A DNA stretch of 64,000 bases from Shinisaurus crocodilurus (Eukaryota > Chordata > Lepidosauria > Squamata > Shinisauridae), in assembly GCA_021292165.1 (NCBI GenBank), contig JAHFWL010000248.1, forward strand, positions 310,001 through 374,000, written 5' to 3'. The position numbers were made by a program, and so were the translations under genes. This document shows, one piece after another, positions 46,519-58,782 of this stretch. The notes under the pieces are model-generated. The model searched no databases, was not told where the DNA came from, and was given only the letters and a program-made list of their open reading frames with translations. Positions within the stretch are counted from its first letter, which is position 1. Every line of letters starts with the position of its first letter.

Positions 46519-48340
46519 CTAAAATTAAGGGAACAGTTTGAAATGTTTCTTATGAAATCAGTTCAATGAAGTTTATTTATTACAAAAAAAAAATAGCTTC
46601 ATAAAACTTAGGAAATCAGAAGTTAATTATTTAAAAAACCCAAATATTGTATTAATTATCCATATCTCAAACATTTCTGAGTGTTACCAGAAAACTACTT
46701 AACTGTAATTTTTTGATGGCTCTCACACAACAGCTTGGAAGAAATTTCTAGCAGTGCCAAGCAGAGTCTTAAGGATTAGTACCATACACCCAGAATTAAT
46801 TTCTTGAACTAGGGAGTGGCCCTACTTGGACTGCATGGAGATGCAAACACACACACCAACCTTAGTTCAGAGTTTCTTACTCTGAAAAAATAATGTGTTG
46901 GAAAAATAAACATCGATATATTAAAAATATTTAAAGTGAGGAAAAGTTTGTGACACTAAGTGTATGTAGAAGACACAATTCTTGAAGAACTACAGTTCAA
47001 CTACTTCCACCTTCCCCAACCTGGTGCCCTCCAGATGTTTTGGACTTCAACTCCCCTCATCCTCAGCCAGCATGGCCAATGGTCAAGAATGCTGGGAGTT
47101 GTCATCCAAAACATCTGGAGGGCACCAGGTTGGGGTAGGCTGAACTACTTAATTTTGATTTATGTGGCCAAGACTTGATGAAGAATGTTTATTACCTCCC
47201 ATGGATTATTTTACTGAGAAACATACAACAAATGAATAATTGTACACAGTCTATAATTTGGTACATCAATGTCTGTAGTTTATGGTTAGTAGTATAAAAT
47301 GTATTGTGGAAACATATATATATATATATATATATTTCAAATTTACATGGTGCGGAATGCACAAAATCTATAAAAGGATCTCTTTGTATAGTTTTGGCTA
47401 GGCAGGGAATGTTGCATTCTAGGTCCTCCCTTATATGGTTTGTTCTTCTCTGGCATTTCAGAGGTTACTGCTGGACTTGACTTCCAAGTGAGTCAGTGGA
47501 GTTTTGCCATTGAGCCTTTAGATCTTCCCTCTCCATTGTCTTTGCTGTCAGACCAAGACTATTTTGGATCACCTAACACTGACCAACTAAACACTTCAGC
47601 CTGAAGATGCCAGTCTATATTCTGGCAGACTATATAGACTACTAGACCAAAACTTCAATAACTGCAGCAGTAGTTGGAGACCCGGGGAAGTGTTGAAAAT
47701 GTGGAGGGCATTGAGAACTACCAGTTCAACACTCGAAATCCAGAGGATTACAAGATCTTGTCACTAACTCCTACTTTTTCCCCCTTTTTTTCCCCTTTAC
47801 CGGTGATTTTCAATTGACAGCTTGGCAATTGTGCACAAATGAGCCTATCTGCAGTCTTGTCTTGCCAATTTCAATCTATGTTACCAACTGCACTTCACTC
47901 CCTTTGACAGTTGAAACTTACAAGGACATTGAGCAAGTAAAACTACATATATCTGACAGCTGTAAGTGCACACTTGCACACCTCTGAAAAACTGAACTTA
48001 AAAAAAAAATATTACAAAGACATTTGCGCACATTTCTGGGGTCTATTGTTTTTTTAAGGTGGTGAACCAGTGATGGCCACTCCAAAGTGCTGCTTGGGCA
48101 TCAGTGGAGGGGCTGTCACTGGCGGTGGCACGGTTGAAGAGCAGCAAGGGATTTTTGCTGCTCTTGTCAAGCGGCTCACTAGCCACTCCTTGCAACCCAC
48201 AATGGAATTGGTCTCCTGGGTTTGGATGACATTACAACACTGTGGGTCAAACAACCTCTAGATACATATGTATTTATTGCAGATAAATGTCCTGTGCCCA
48301 TGGCGTCTGGCCATCTATACTAATATGTTTGTCCACTCAC
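46519..48340 (-). other. NTN4: NTN4 intron
   Basis: A 1.8-kb intron with a GTGAGT donor at its right end. It contains the MITE at 47007-47142 and an (AT)n run at 47314-47333. Nothing else is recognised. Confidence 0.9.
47007..47142. mobile_element. 136-bp foldback hAT MITE
   Basis: CCCCAACCTGGTGCCCTCCA (then GATGTTTTGGA) at the left and TCCAAAACATCTGGAGGGCA (then CCAGGTTGGGG) at the right are long inverted arms. The flanks are a perfect 8-bp duplication, AACTACTT (46999-47006 and 47143-47150). Same family as the interrupted copy at 16144-16461. Confidence 0.92.
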
Positions 48341-48554
48341 CTGTTGATGCAGTCACCACTTGATGAGTCGCAGCTTCCTGCACAATCACATGGTTGGCAG
48401 CCATAACTTCCAAAGCCCCAGTATCCTACCATGCACCTATCACACTGAGGACCAGCCACTCCAGGTTTGCAGGGACAATCACCATTGCTGGGATCACAGA
48501 AAGTGCTCTTGCTAAAGGGAAGCACAGCTGATCCAACAGGGTGGCAGGAGCACA
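48341..48554 (-). CDS. NTN4: NTN4 exon: third laminin-type EGF repeat
   Basis: 214 bp, phase 1 to phase 2, acceptor TTGCAG| and donor |GTGAGT. It encodes CSCHPVGSAVLPFSK, FCDPSNGDCPCKPGVAG, CDRCMVGYWGFGSYGC, CDCAGSCDSSSGDCIN. The regularly spaced cysteines define a laminin EGF module and the start of the following half-module. The GCPCKPGVAG-like and MVGYWGFG segments are diagnostic of netrin-4 rather than netrins 1-3. The reading is intact. Confidence 0.97.
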
Positions 48555-49384
48555 CTGCAATATTAAAGCATATGTATGAGATTACAGTCTTTGGGAATAA
48601 AATCTGGAGACTAGATATTAATGGCAGTTATATAGATTTGCTATCACCCATCTTTGGTATTCTTGTTTTATATTTCTAGATTCAAGGGTTCAAGAAATAT
48701 GGGGAAGATATCTCTTCATAATCATTCAATTTTTCCTCTAAACTCCCCGCATCACCTCCTTTTAAGCATGCAAGAGCCCACCACCGGAGAACACTTTTAC
48801 CTAAGTGTTAAACACTAAAGAATTTTCTAAGGTTTGTGTTAGAGTTGAGCTGATGTTTTCACCAGAGACTATTCTAGTGAATGTAGGCAGGTGGTGGTAA
48901 GGTGAAAAAGGAAGAGGGGAGGGGAAAAAGATTTTTCTGGGGTCTGCAAAAATGGACTACTTTGTGTGTGTGGAGGGGGACGTACTTTGTGGTCCTTGTA
49001 GAAGGATATGGCAGTGTTGTGTTCCCCCCTTTTCCTTCCTTAACAAAAATATCTTTTAACCAGCTGCCACCACATCATTCCCATTTGGCCATTGTGTGGG
49101 GAAATGTGAATACTGCTGGACCAGTGCTGCCAGGAAAGCTTTTCATTAAGGAAGGGGAAAGGAGGAAAGCCCCTACTGCCTCCTCTTATCTTGATAAGTC
49201 TCCTGCAATCCCCAAAGTAAACAATTGCTCACCAGAAAATTGCTCACCAGAAAATTGCTGAGTCACCCCTTTTGTGTCCTGAAAATGAGACCACAAAAGT
49301 TGGGGAAGATCAGCTGAACCCTTGTCTTTGATGACAAAAGAGTCATATTTGTATGATCAGGAACTGGGTTAGGGCTGGGGAAAA

Positions 49385-49545
49385 TCTGCATTCAAATACC
49401 TGCTCAGCCATGATTCACTGAGTGACCTAGGCCAGTTGCTATTGTCCAACCTACCTCACAGGTAGGTTGGGCAATAGCAACCTACCTCACAGGATCGTTG
49501 TGAAGACAAAAAGGCTAAAAATGAAATAAATAAATACATGTGTCA
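49385..49545 (+). mobile_element. tRNA-derived SINE fragment with internal inverted duplication
   Basis: GCTCAGCCATGATTCACTGA, GTGACCTAGGCCAGT and the end GGATCGTTGTGAAGACAAAA, (AAAT)n follow the core and tail of the SINE family in plus orientation. The stretch 49436-49480 is an added 20-bp-arm hairpin (one mismatch, loop TCACA). Confidence 0.75.
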
Positions 49546-50576
49546 ATTTCATGGTAAATTCTTACCTCATTGTATCAGATTAGAAGATTACATTGTTTAA
49601 TGCTTAACCACTTATAACACTCCCGGAACATAGGAATTAAAAAAAAAAAATTAAAAGGAGATGATTAGGACCCTTCTCCCTAATGTGCTACTTTTGACAT
49701 GCAGGGATTTTAATATTTTCATGTAGAGGAGAATTCAAATCTGTGATTCCCTGCCTGCAGGGTGAAGTAATCTGCTTCATGATTAACTGAAACATTCATC
49801 TGATCTGACATATCTACGGTAAAACTCAGTGTAGCATCACCATACCACATTTACATTTTTTCACTCATAAGCATTTTTTTTTGTATTTTAACCTGTGTAC
49901 TTGATTATGTTAGCCATCCTTTAAATTCTGTTGAAGAGCAGGATATAAATACTCTAAATAAAGGACCAAAGTAAATGTGATGGTGGCAGATCTTCTGTTT
50001 TTAAGCCCAGATCTCTGCCCCAATCACATAGAGTATGTTTTGAGCAGCAAAAGGTTTGGGAGTACTAAACCTTCCCCATGTGGGATACCGCCTTGCAGTC
50101 TGCCCTTCGGGCACTTTTCTCCTCAGCTGAGTTCCAGTTCTAGAAGTGAGCTTGGTTGAGAGAAAAGCACTTGAGGAAAAAGCCTGTGTAAACAGCAGGC
50201 TGGGGGAAGAGTCTGCACACGTTACCTGTACACCACCTTTCCTACTCTATTGCACCCTTAGCCCCTTTTTCTATGTCACTGGGGCAGACCCAGCTTTAAA
50301 TACATGTGGATCTGCCACTGCCATTTCTAGTTTGTCCCTAGCAATCCATAATGATAAGGTTTTCTCACCATACTGTGTTATTCTACTGTCATGAAGCACA
50401 ACACTGAAAGTGACCCTTGAGCCTCTCTTGTGCTATTTGTTCATGTGGGGATGTTGCTATTGTGGGATGAAGTAGAAGACAGCCAATTTTCTAGCAAATG
50501 TACGGTACCTTCTGGCCAGTGTAGATTTTACATATATATGACGCTCATTAAGCCTCATATGTGAGAATGCCCTATG

Positions 50577-50916
50577 CAGTCCTGGCTCCAGGTTTTTGAA
50601 GGCCCCATGGCAAGGCAAGTGAGGCCCCTCCTCACTTCCATTGTCATCAGCTGCAATTGCTCCTTTATTTTTCGTCATTGCTACTGTTTGCTTACTTGAC
50701 AGGCAAAGAGCAGGTAAGTGAATAGGCAATGGCATCTATTGCTCTCCCTTCTCACTGCCTTCACCATTGTCTGGGCCAGAAAAAGAGGTAGATGATGAAG
50801 CAGGCTGCAATCGTGAAGCGGAGCAGCAAGTTCCGGGGGCTCTTGTCAGTGGGGCCCTGCTTCGGTGTGGGCCCTCAACAAGTGCCCAGCCATGCCTACC
50901 CTTGATGCCGGCCCTG
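50577..50916. mobile_element. 340-bp hAT MITE, older copy
   Basis: The ends CAGTCCTGGCTCCAGG and GATGCCGGCCCTG are inverted hAT-like termini. The flanking octamers GCCCTATG (50569-50576) and GCCCTCTG (50917-50924) match at 7 of 8 positions. There is no coding sequence. Confidence 0.8.
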
Positions 50917-53900
50917 GCCCTCTGACTAATTAACCTGTTTTCTCACATTAGAGTCACCATGCCACTCCTTAGAAGTGTTCGGTGGAAAAGGTCACCTTTT
51001 AGTTATCTTGATTGTGTGAACAAAAATGTTCTAATGTTTTAATAATTTCTGCCAAGTAAGTGTGTGGCTGCCTCTTTAGATTTTGAGTTATTTGGTAAAA
51101 TCCTCCACTTTCTTACTTAAATGTGTATGAAAAGCTCTCTTGAATTGCCTTTGCTGTTTTGCCACACCAGCTAATGTGGCTTATAGGGTGCATGTGTCAG
51201 AAGTAACAGAGATAAAAGGAAAATAGCTATTTAGGAAACCAACAAAACCTCTCAGTCAATGTAACTGAGATCCCAAAATATAATAAACAGTTCTGAACTC
51301 TCAGCAGACTTTACCTGTTTTTGTACAGGAGTCTCTGAACTTATAATGTACGGAACAAATAATATTATATAAATGCATTTGATCTGATTACTAGAACACC
51401 AAGTTCAGCTTTGGATACCAGGGCCCAAATGCTACAAACATGCAATATGTGTTTTTAGTGCCACAGTTTACCATGTTAAATAAGATAATGCCCTGTTTTT
51501 ATCTAGGATATACCGACTCCTGAGCAAATATTACACATTGTAATATGAGTGTAATGCTTAGTATGCTTAGTGTGGCCTAAGGATTGTGGCTTAACAGCTC
51601 TTTCATTTGTTCTGACCTTGGAGCTTTTTCATTCTCACTGCTCCCCAGTGGTTGAGCAACAGTGTTGACTTGAGCTGGTAATAGCTACACAGTGCCATTG
51701 TCTACACAGTGCTATTGTCTACCTCTACCCCTTATGAATGAGAGGTTATCAGATTTGACATTATCAAGACAAACTAAGCATGACACAAGGGCGGGGTTTG
51801 TTCCTGTTGAGATTGTAATCTCTACTTGATTTCCCTCAAAGCTCAAACTTTCAGTTCAGCTGGAGCTATCCAAAAGGCTCTTCACACTTTATGTAAGTGG
51901 GGAAAAGGCTGTGACTAAACCTCAATTTCATGCAGGAAATATCTGTCTCCTCCGTTGGCTCTATCATATGTTCCTGTAACTCCATTGTTGTGGATTTTGA
52001 ACAGATGATAGCAGCTGAAGATGAAACTGGGATAGTTGCCCAGGAATGAAGCTCATTATGGCTTGGAGGCAACAGCTGAGAAGAATTTCCTTTGTATCAA
52101 TAGATCATGCAGAAAAAGTAAGTTGATCAGGAAGAGAAAGTCTGAAAAGAAAATGTTCAGGAAGAATCTCTGTTGTGGGAACGGAATGGTTTTATAATTT
52201 ATATAGAATTTTCTTAAACACATAAGTAATCCCAGCATTCCTTGGTAAAATGTATCTTGTGAACTGGTCAGTCACAGACCACATATCTTTCTAGCACAGC
52301 AACAACTTCCACAGTCACATTCACAGCAATAGTACGTTCCCCAGCTGCTACAATCAGGGGAACTGCTGCTATCCAGTACACTCCGTATATGCTTCCAAAG
52401 AATCCCGAACTAGACATAGTAGGGAAGATGTGTGTTTCTTGGGTGAACTGGCCCCGAGACAAGAGTCAATTTACAAGGCCATGCAGAGAACCCATAGCTA
52501 GCCTGGGACTTGAATGTTATCATCCTCTCAGTCCAAATGTGATAATCTCCTGTGGGCAACATTGGTTCTCAGTTAGTAAAAAGAGATGGGTGGTGATGGA
52601 ATCTAATGAGTGGAAATGTGCAGTCATGCATTTCCCATAACATTTATTTTTCTACATTTTTAACTTGAGGGAAATAACAGCTCTGAGCAGATGCTATTCC
52701 TCCTTGCTTTACTGTTGTTTCTTTATTTAGCATCAAACAGTCTTAGAAGTGACACTGTCCTTAGGCAGAAAGCTAGCAAGATTGATAGGAGGGACTGAAT
52801 AGGAGTAATGAAGACAGGGGACAGGAAGACCAACTCCTGTTTAAATGCACTGAAAAAGTGAGTCTATTATAACCCCCCCCCCAAACACACACACCCTGTT
52901 TTGCAGAAGAAGTGGGTTTTGAAGGAAAGGTGATGGCTAGCTCCAGATTTTTGTGCTCCTTTCTATCCTATTAGTGTTCAAATTACAGGTGAAACAGAGG
53001 GGGCAGCAAGGCTCCCTTGCCTTTTGCAATGGCCCCTTAGCCAATGTTTTTAGAAGGCTGTGGTGGACATGATTTGGCTAAGCCTGGGATGGGAGTCAAG
53101 GGGTGGGGCTTCTGGACTCCATTGGGTGGCCATTATCATGACCCTGACCAGTAGCCAGGACTCTGATACACTGGGGACAGGAACTAGCTGGACCAGGAAG
53201 ACCAGTGGTTTAAGCCATAGAGGTGCTGAACCCAGACCTGGGCCCTGACACAAAGCCTGAGCCTGTCAACCAAGAGGCTGTTGAGCTAGAAACCCCCCAA
53301 CTGGGACCCACATACCAATGCAGACCATGTACAAAGTGGGAGCTGACTGAAAGGCATTTGAGCGTTGAGTTCCAGATCAGAGGACTACCATCTTAAGGAT
53401 CCCACATTTTTCAGGAAGAGATGAAGCCTGAGAGGGGTAGCCTGGCCCAGGAGGGATAAAAGACCTCAGTTGAGTTCTTTTCCTAACAGGATTAAGTAGT
53501 TTGCTTGGGGCTGTCCAAGGGCTTGCCATCCCACCCACCCCCAAACTTCAGGTGTCACCATGGGCCTCTAACTGAAGGTCAAGATAAGGCATACCTCAAC
53601 CTCTTCCCCCATAATCTGAGTGTTGTTTCCTACCATGCTAGTCATCTCAACAGACATTTAAACATTTTTCTATTAAAAAAATGTATGCAGATTGTAAGAA
53701 TCAAATACCTTCTGAGTTGGCTATCCTAAACCCACTTATGTGAGAGTAAGTCCCATTGATTGATTTATGAATAGATACGTATAGGATTGCATTGCGTTCT
53801 TGTATTGTTTACATGACTTTGGAAAACAATAAAAACATTTTTTAAAGAATAGGAAACTCTACAACTTGATTGGCCATTTAAAATTTTAAAGGAGACATTT

Positions 53901-54304
53901 TGGGGAGATGAAATCCTCACATTTATTGAAGCACATAGCAGGTTCCATTTTCCAAAATAAACACATAAAAATAGGAGGTCATGGCTGGTTTTTTTTTTCC
54001 TTTTAGAACTGAATGTAGAAAAATTACGTGATTGCCCCAGTATTTATAACCACCAGTTTAAAAAATCCAAAAAAACAACACCACCGAAATAAACATTGAT
54101 CATTCTGTCTGCACATGTCCACATCTTGCCAAGATTTTAAAGCTTTTCAGTCTGGTTCTCAGCAGTCCATTGGTGACTTTGATTATATTTATAAACAGCT
54201 AATTCTGTAAGATTAAAGTTGGTCTACCATTTTTTTGACAGGTTTAGCATTTCTCACTTAAATTCTTTGGCTGCAGTCTAGTGAAGTCAGTAATGTTCAT
54301 GCAA

Positions 54305-54525
54305 GTAATAGTAATAGTAATAATAATAATAATAATATATTTCCTCCAAGGCATACATAGTTCTCTCTTCTCTTTTATCCTTATAACAACCCTGTGAGGT
54401 AGGTTAGGCTGAGAGAGAGTTAGTGGCCCAAGAACACCCAGTGAGCTTCAGGATTAAGCAGGAACATGGCTGAGTAGACATTGGAACCCAGATCTCCTCA
54501 CTCCTAGTCCGACAGCTGTACAGTA
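54305..54525 (-). mobile_element. tRNA-derived SINE
   Basis: The (AAT)n tail, CCTGTGAGGTAGGTTAGGCT, CCCAGTGAGCTTC and TTGGAACCCAGATCTCC (B-box side) reproduce the 8367-8597 family in the same orientation with about 20 percent divergence by eye. Confidence 0.8.
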
Positions 54526-54847
54526 AACAGTTTTCTCGTCTGTTCCCTTTTCAGCATCTCCTAATTGCAAACTACTTGTGCTTAAGGGTTTGGTAGGGGA
54601 AATAACTGGAAGCAAAATGGGATGAAAAGCCCTGTATGCATGCAAACATAAAACTCTTTTATCAATGACTTTAAAAAAAATAATCCAAACCCAAATGTTG
54701 GAAACTTGTGTGAATCCTCCTATTACAGCTACTTTCAGCTGCATCATTGCTATCATGAAGTAAATGTAATGAATGGTTAAGAAGAATTAATAACAAAAAG
54801 TGATATTGCCTTTAAGTATTCACATTCAGAAATTGATATTGACTTAC

Positions 54848-55036
54848 ATTTACAGGCATCTGGAGCAGAAAAAGGCCTTCTGAGATCTCGGTAGTAGCCT
54901 GGTTTGCAAAGCTGGCAGTGCTGTCCTTCAGTATTGTGTTGACAATTATCACAGATGCCACCACTTTGGTTCCCTGATGCCAACCACGTTTCCATGTCAA
55001 AGTGACAAGTGTCAGAATGACCATTGCACTTACAGG
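54848..55036 (-). CDS. NTN4: NTN4 exon: second laminin-type EGF repeat
   Basis: 189 bp, phase 1 on both sides, acceptor TTTCAG| and donor |GTAAGT. It encodes (S)CKCNGHSDTCHFDMETW, GGICDNCQHNTEGQHCQLC, KPGYYRDLRRPFSAPDACK. Eight cysteines in laminin-EGF spacing make a complete repeat. The DLRRPFSAPDACK end is a netrin-4 signature. No disruptions are present. Confidence 0.97.
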
Positions 55037-56683
55037 CTGAAACACAGCCAAGATAAGCAAAAAGACAAATTAAAGATGCTGCTGTTTTTAAAAGAATAAT
55101 GTAGGGGGGCTATGGAGCTACATGAGATAGTAGCTGTAAATAATGAAACCGAATGCATATGCCAGCCTACAGATGTTTCTAAAATTTGCAGATTGTTATA
55201 TAATATCTAGCTCTTCTGACGCAACTAACTTAAAGAGTGGAACTGCTGTCAGATACCACAGGCCACAGATACCATATGCGTGACTTGGTATACCACAGAT
55301 ACCATATGCGTTACTTTTGTTAGAATAACGATATATCCAACCAAATATTCTGAAAGCCAGAATTTTTTTTTTTTAAAGACATTAATCCTCACCGAGGTTG
55401 GCCGTTGAGACCCTGTCCAAGTGCCTGGAGTCAGTGGCTGGCTGGGATGGGAGGAACATGCTGAAACTGAACCCCGACAAGACCGAGGTACTTCTGGTGG
55501 GGGACAGGGAAGGTTAGGGGGATGTTGACCTGGTGCTGAATGGGTACATCTACCCCTGAAGGACCATGTCCGCAGCTTGGGGGGTCATTCTAGACTCCCA
55601 GCTGTCCATGGAGGCTCAGTGGCAGCTGTGAGCCGGGCGGCGCTGTATCAACTCCATCTGATACGCAGCTGCGCCCCTACCTTCCTAATCACCTGCTCCC
55701 ATCAGTGGTTCATGCCTTGGTCTCCTCTCGCCTAGACTACTGTAATGCGCTCTACGGTGGGGTTACCCTTGAAGACGGTCCGGAAGCTTCAGCTGGTACA
55801 GAACGCGGCGGCTCGCCTGATTAAGGGCAGCCGCCGCGTGATCACATCACGCCAGTGCTTAATGAGTTGCACTGGCTACCAGTTGCTTGCCGAGCCGAAT
55901 TCAAGGTGTTGTTTTGACCTTTAAAACCCTACACGGCTCCGGCCCAGCTTATCTCAAGTAGCGCCTCAGCAACATCAAGTAGGCCGCTCAACAAGGTCTG
56001 CCACGGACGCCTTCTCCTTATCCCATCAGCCAGAGCAGCCAGGCTGGTGGGGACTAGGAAGAGGGCCTTCTCTGTGGCGCCCCATCTTATGGACTCCCTC
56101 CTAGTGACCTTCGCCATGCCCCCTCCGTGATGAGCTTCCGCCGTGCATTAAAAACATGCTGTTCAGCGGGAATATGGGGTGGGTTAGGTTTTAATGAGAA
56201 TTTTTTATATTGTTTTAGTTATTATGTTTTATTGTGTTTTATTGTATTTAATTGTACATCGCCCAGGGTGGCCGGGTGACCGGCCAGATGGGCGATTGAT
56301 AAATATAATAAATAAAATAAAATAAATAATTGTTGTTTCTTTATTTTTATTTTTCAAATAAAAACTGAAGAATGTTTAGTGTTTTTAATGTCTGGTACAA
56401 TTTATTTAGGTCCTCTATGAAATTTTGAAGAGCTGATCTTGGATTCCACAAGGAAACCAAGCAAATAGTTACCTTCTTGGTAAAATGTATGTATCTTTGT
56501 AAACTGAACTGTCACCAATGTTTAAACATGATGTGGATGGTGACATTAGTTTTGTCTTGCTAATTTATTTCACACAGAGTCATTTGCATTTTTGGAATAT
56601 AAGAGGACAATGTGTGTAGAAAGGAATTCCATTTATCCACAATTGCCTAGAAGCACTTCCATGAATTTGAATTTGGTACTTAC
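55037..56683 (-). other. NTN4: NTN4 intron
   Basis: A 1.6-kb intron, over half of it the LINE fragment at 55387-56330. A short direct repeat, ACAGATACCATATGCGT, lies at about 55265-55310. Confidence 0.9.
55387..56330 (+). mobile_element. L2/CR1-group LINE 3' fragment
   Basis: The plus strand gives the RT C-terminal half and the C-terminus (GTTGGCCGTTGAGACCCTGT, CTGAACCCCGACAAGACCGA) of the same subfamily as the 12.4-15.5 kb LINE. The 3' end is CGCCCAGGGTGGCC, GGGCGATTGATAAATATAAT. Many small deletions break the frame. Confidence 0.88.
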
Positions 56684-56810
56684 ATCTGCATTCATTTGGG
56701 GCTCCTGTTTTGCCATTTGCAGCTTTCCAGGGCTGGTCATTGTAGAGAGGAGCACAATGTTGGCAATGAGTTCCTGCAGTCTTGTGTTTGCACATGCACC
56801 TTCCATGGAC
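56684..56810 (-). CDS. NTN4: NTN4 exon: end of the first laminin-type EGF repeat
   Basis: 127 bp, phase 0 to phase 1, acceptor CTGTTAG| and donor |GTAAGT. It encodes VHGRCMCKHKTAGTHCQHCA, PLYNDQPWKAANGKTGAPN, ECR. This is the second half of LE1, and HCQHCAPLYND is typical of netrins. It is the most 5' exon of the gene in the window. The preceding exons (signal peptide, laminin N-terminal domain, first half of LE1) must lie beyond 64000, since nothing like them appears in 56811-64000. Confidence 0.96.
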
Positions 56811-57307
56811 CTAACAGTAGAAAAAAACAACAACTATGACCACTATAGCTGCAGTGGCATATCCAGAGATTTCAATGTGCAAATCCACCTACTACTATAC
56901 AATTTTTTCAGATGATGTATGCTAATCTAGGTGAGACAGTTCACCCCTAGAGCCATTGTAACTGAAACCATCCATTTGGAAGTGATGCCTGAGAGATTAT
57001 TTGGATAGTAATAAATGCATTCCCCCAGCTGCATTTTACCAACTCTTCCATAGCCTAAAAAATACCTAGCTTTAAGGAGACAGAATAGCTTTGATGCCAT
57101 TTACTGCCCTTTTAAACAGCCTAAAGGGCTGTGTGTTGTTTCACAGGAGAAAAAGAATTCACAGCTCCTGTAGGACACTGGGGGGAGAGGGGAGCCTGCT
57201 GCACTTGCAGATAGTAGATAAGTGCTCCTTCTTGAGTGGTAAAGCAGGGGACCATGGTGGGGCAGAATAGTGGGGAAGAAGATAGTAGTTGTGTTGATGC
57301 TGACTAT

Positions 57308-58160
57308 CATCATCATCAGGCGATCACTCGTGACCGAGTAAGATTGTCTTCCGGGATAAAAGGAGGAAATTCTAAAGAAGATTGTGTAGACTCTAGCGAT
57401 GGGTCTGTAAGTGACTGTGGAGGCCAATTCTAGATCCACACAGCTTCCCACAGTGAGGACACAGGTTATCAGATAGAAGATGGTCCTGTAAAGGATTCAT
57501 TTGACGCGCTTTTCGCTTAGCACGTTTCTCCCTTTCACCTTGCACTCGGGCTTCTTCAAAGTCCATGGAACCTTTGTGAAAGGCCAACCTCCATTTAGAT
57601 CGTTCATGGGCCAGAGCTTCCCAGTTTTCGATGTTTATATTGCATTTTTTTAGATTAGCCTTATGAACATCTTTAAACCTCTTATATTGACCACCGATAT
57701 TCCGCTTTCCATCCTTGAGTTGGGAGTAAAGTAACTGCTTTGGGAGACGGCAGTCAGGCATTCGAACAACATGACCGGTCCACTGAAGTTGGCGTTGAAG
57801 GATCATTTTTTCAATGCTAGTAGTCTTTGCTTCTTCCAGTACACTGACATTTGTTCGCCTATCTTCCCAAGTAATTTGCAGGATTTTCCGGAGGCAACGT
57901 TGATGAAACCTTTCAAGGAGGTGGAAGTGACGTTTATAGATAGTCCATGTTTCGCAGGCATACAATAAAGTTGGTAATACAATGGCTTCATAAACCAGTG
58001 TTTTGGTCTTCTTACAAATATCCCGATCCTCGAACACTCTATGTTTCATTCGAGAAAATGCGGCACTTGCGGAGCTCAAACGATGCTGGATTTCACTGTC
58101 GATGTTAGCTGTAACAGAAAGATAGCTGCCAAGATAGAGAAAATGATCGACGTTTTCCAG
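57308..58160 (-). mobile_element. recent 5'-truncated copy of the zinc-finger LINE
   Basis: It is flanked by a 45-bp direct repeat (57263-57307 and 58161-58205, starting CAGAATAGTGGGGAAG and ending GATGCTGACTAT). The insert matches the 3' 846 bp of the full-length element at 16801-17646 with about five differences by eye. It keeps an open frame to the terminal CPHCGKLC...HLQTHR finger and ends in a (GAT)n tail. No RT active site remains. Confidence 0.96.
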
Positions 58161-58782
58161 CAGAATAGTGGGGAAGAAGATAGTAGTTGTGTTGATGCTG
58201 ACTATATGCACTATCAAATAGGTGCTTGTCACAGTTGAGCAAGCATCTTCAACATGGCACTTGCAATAGCAAGGTTATTTCTGGATCGATGGAAATACAT
58301 CTTCCCAGCAACAGTATATTGCTATTTGAGCATCAAAAACACTTCCTGAAGAGAAGGTAGTCTGGTTCCCACACAGCAAACATATAACAACTACGCATTT
58401 GTTTCCACAAATAAACAATCATGGCATGGCCTTCCATGTTCTTTTATTGTGTATTCCATATATGTAGCAATTCTTCCTTGCTCCCTCCTGTATTAATATT
58501 CTCAGCATATACCTTGTAGCTTCACTGTTTTATTTTGGTTCCATTCTAGTAAACAAGAATGACCTGCTGCTTCACAAACTCTGCCCTGGGAATCTTACAT
58601 GCTACAGAGTCAGGGTAGGTGATAAAAATGCCACCTGTGGAGCAGGAAGTCCATACTGGAACAGAATATTGTAACAGCTGGTCTGAAAACATGTACTTCA
58701 CAGTTATTCCACATCCTGATGAAGGTCTCCACTTCCTCTCTCTAACGAAGGCTACCGCTTTAGGATGTCTTTAGGAAGTAAT

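Larger units (their letters stand above)
48555..54847 (-). other. NTN4: NTN4 intron
   Basis: A 6.3-kb intron with a GTAAGT donor at the right end. Repeats are listed separately. At 49225-49260 an AATTGCTCACCAGAA unit repeats, and a short block at 51690-51720 is duplicated. At 53735-53805 a piece of the GAGTAAGTCCCATTGAT family ends in ATAGGATTGCA. Intervals 50917-53734 and 53806-54304 show no other feature. Confidence 0.9.

Noticed and set aside
52860..53480. Possible solo LTR (GGGATAAAAGACC, GC-rich stretch)
   Set aside because: No TG...CA ends or flanking duplication could be found.
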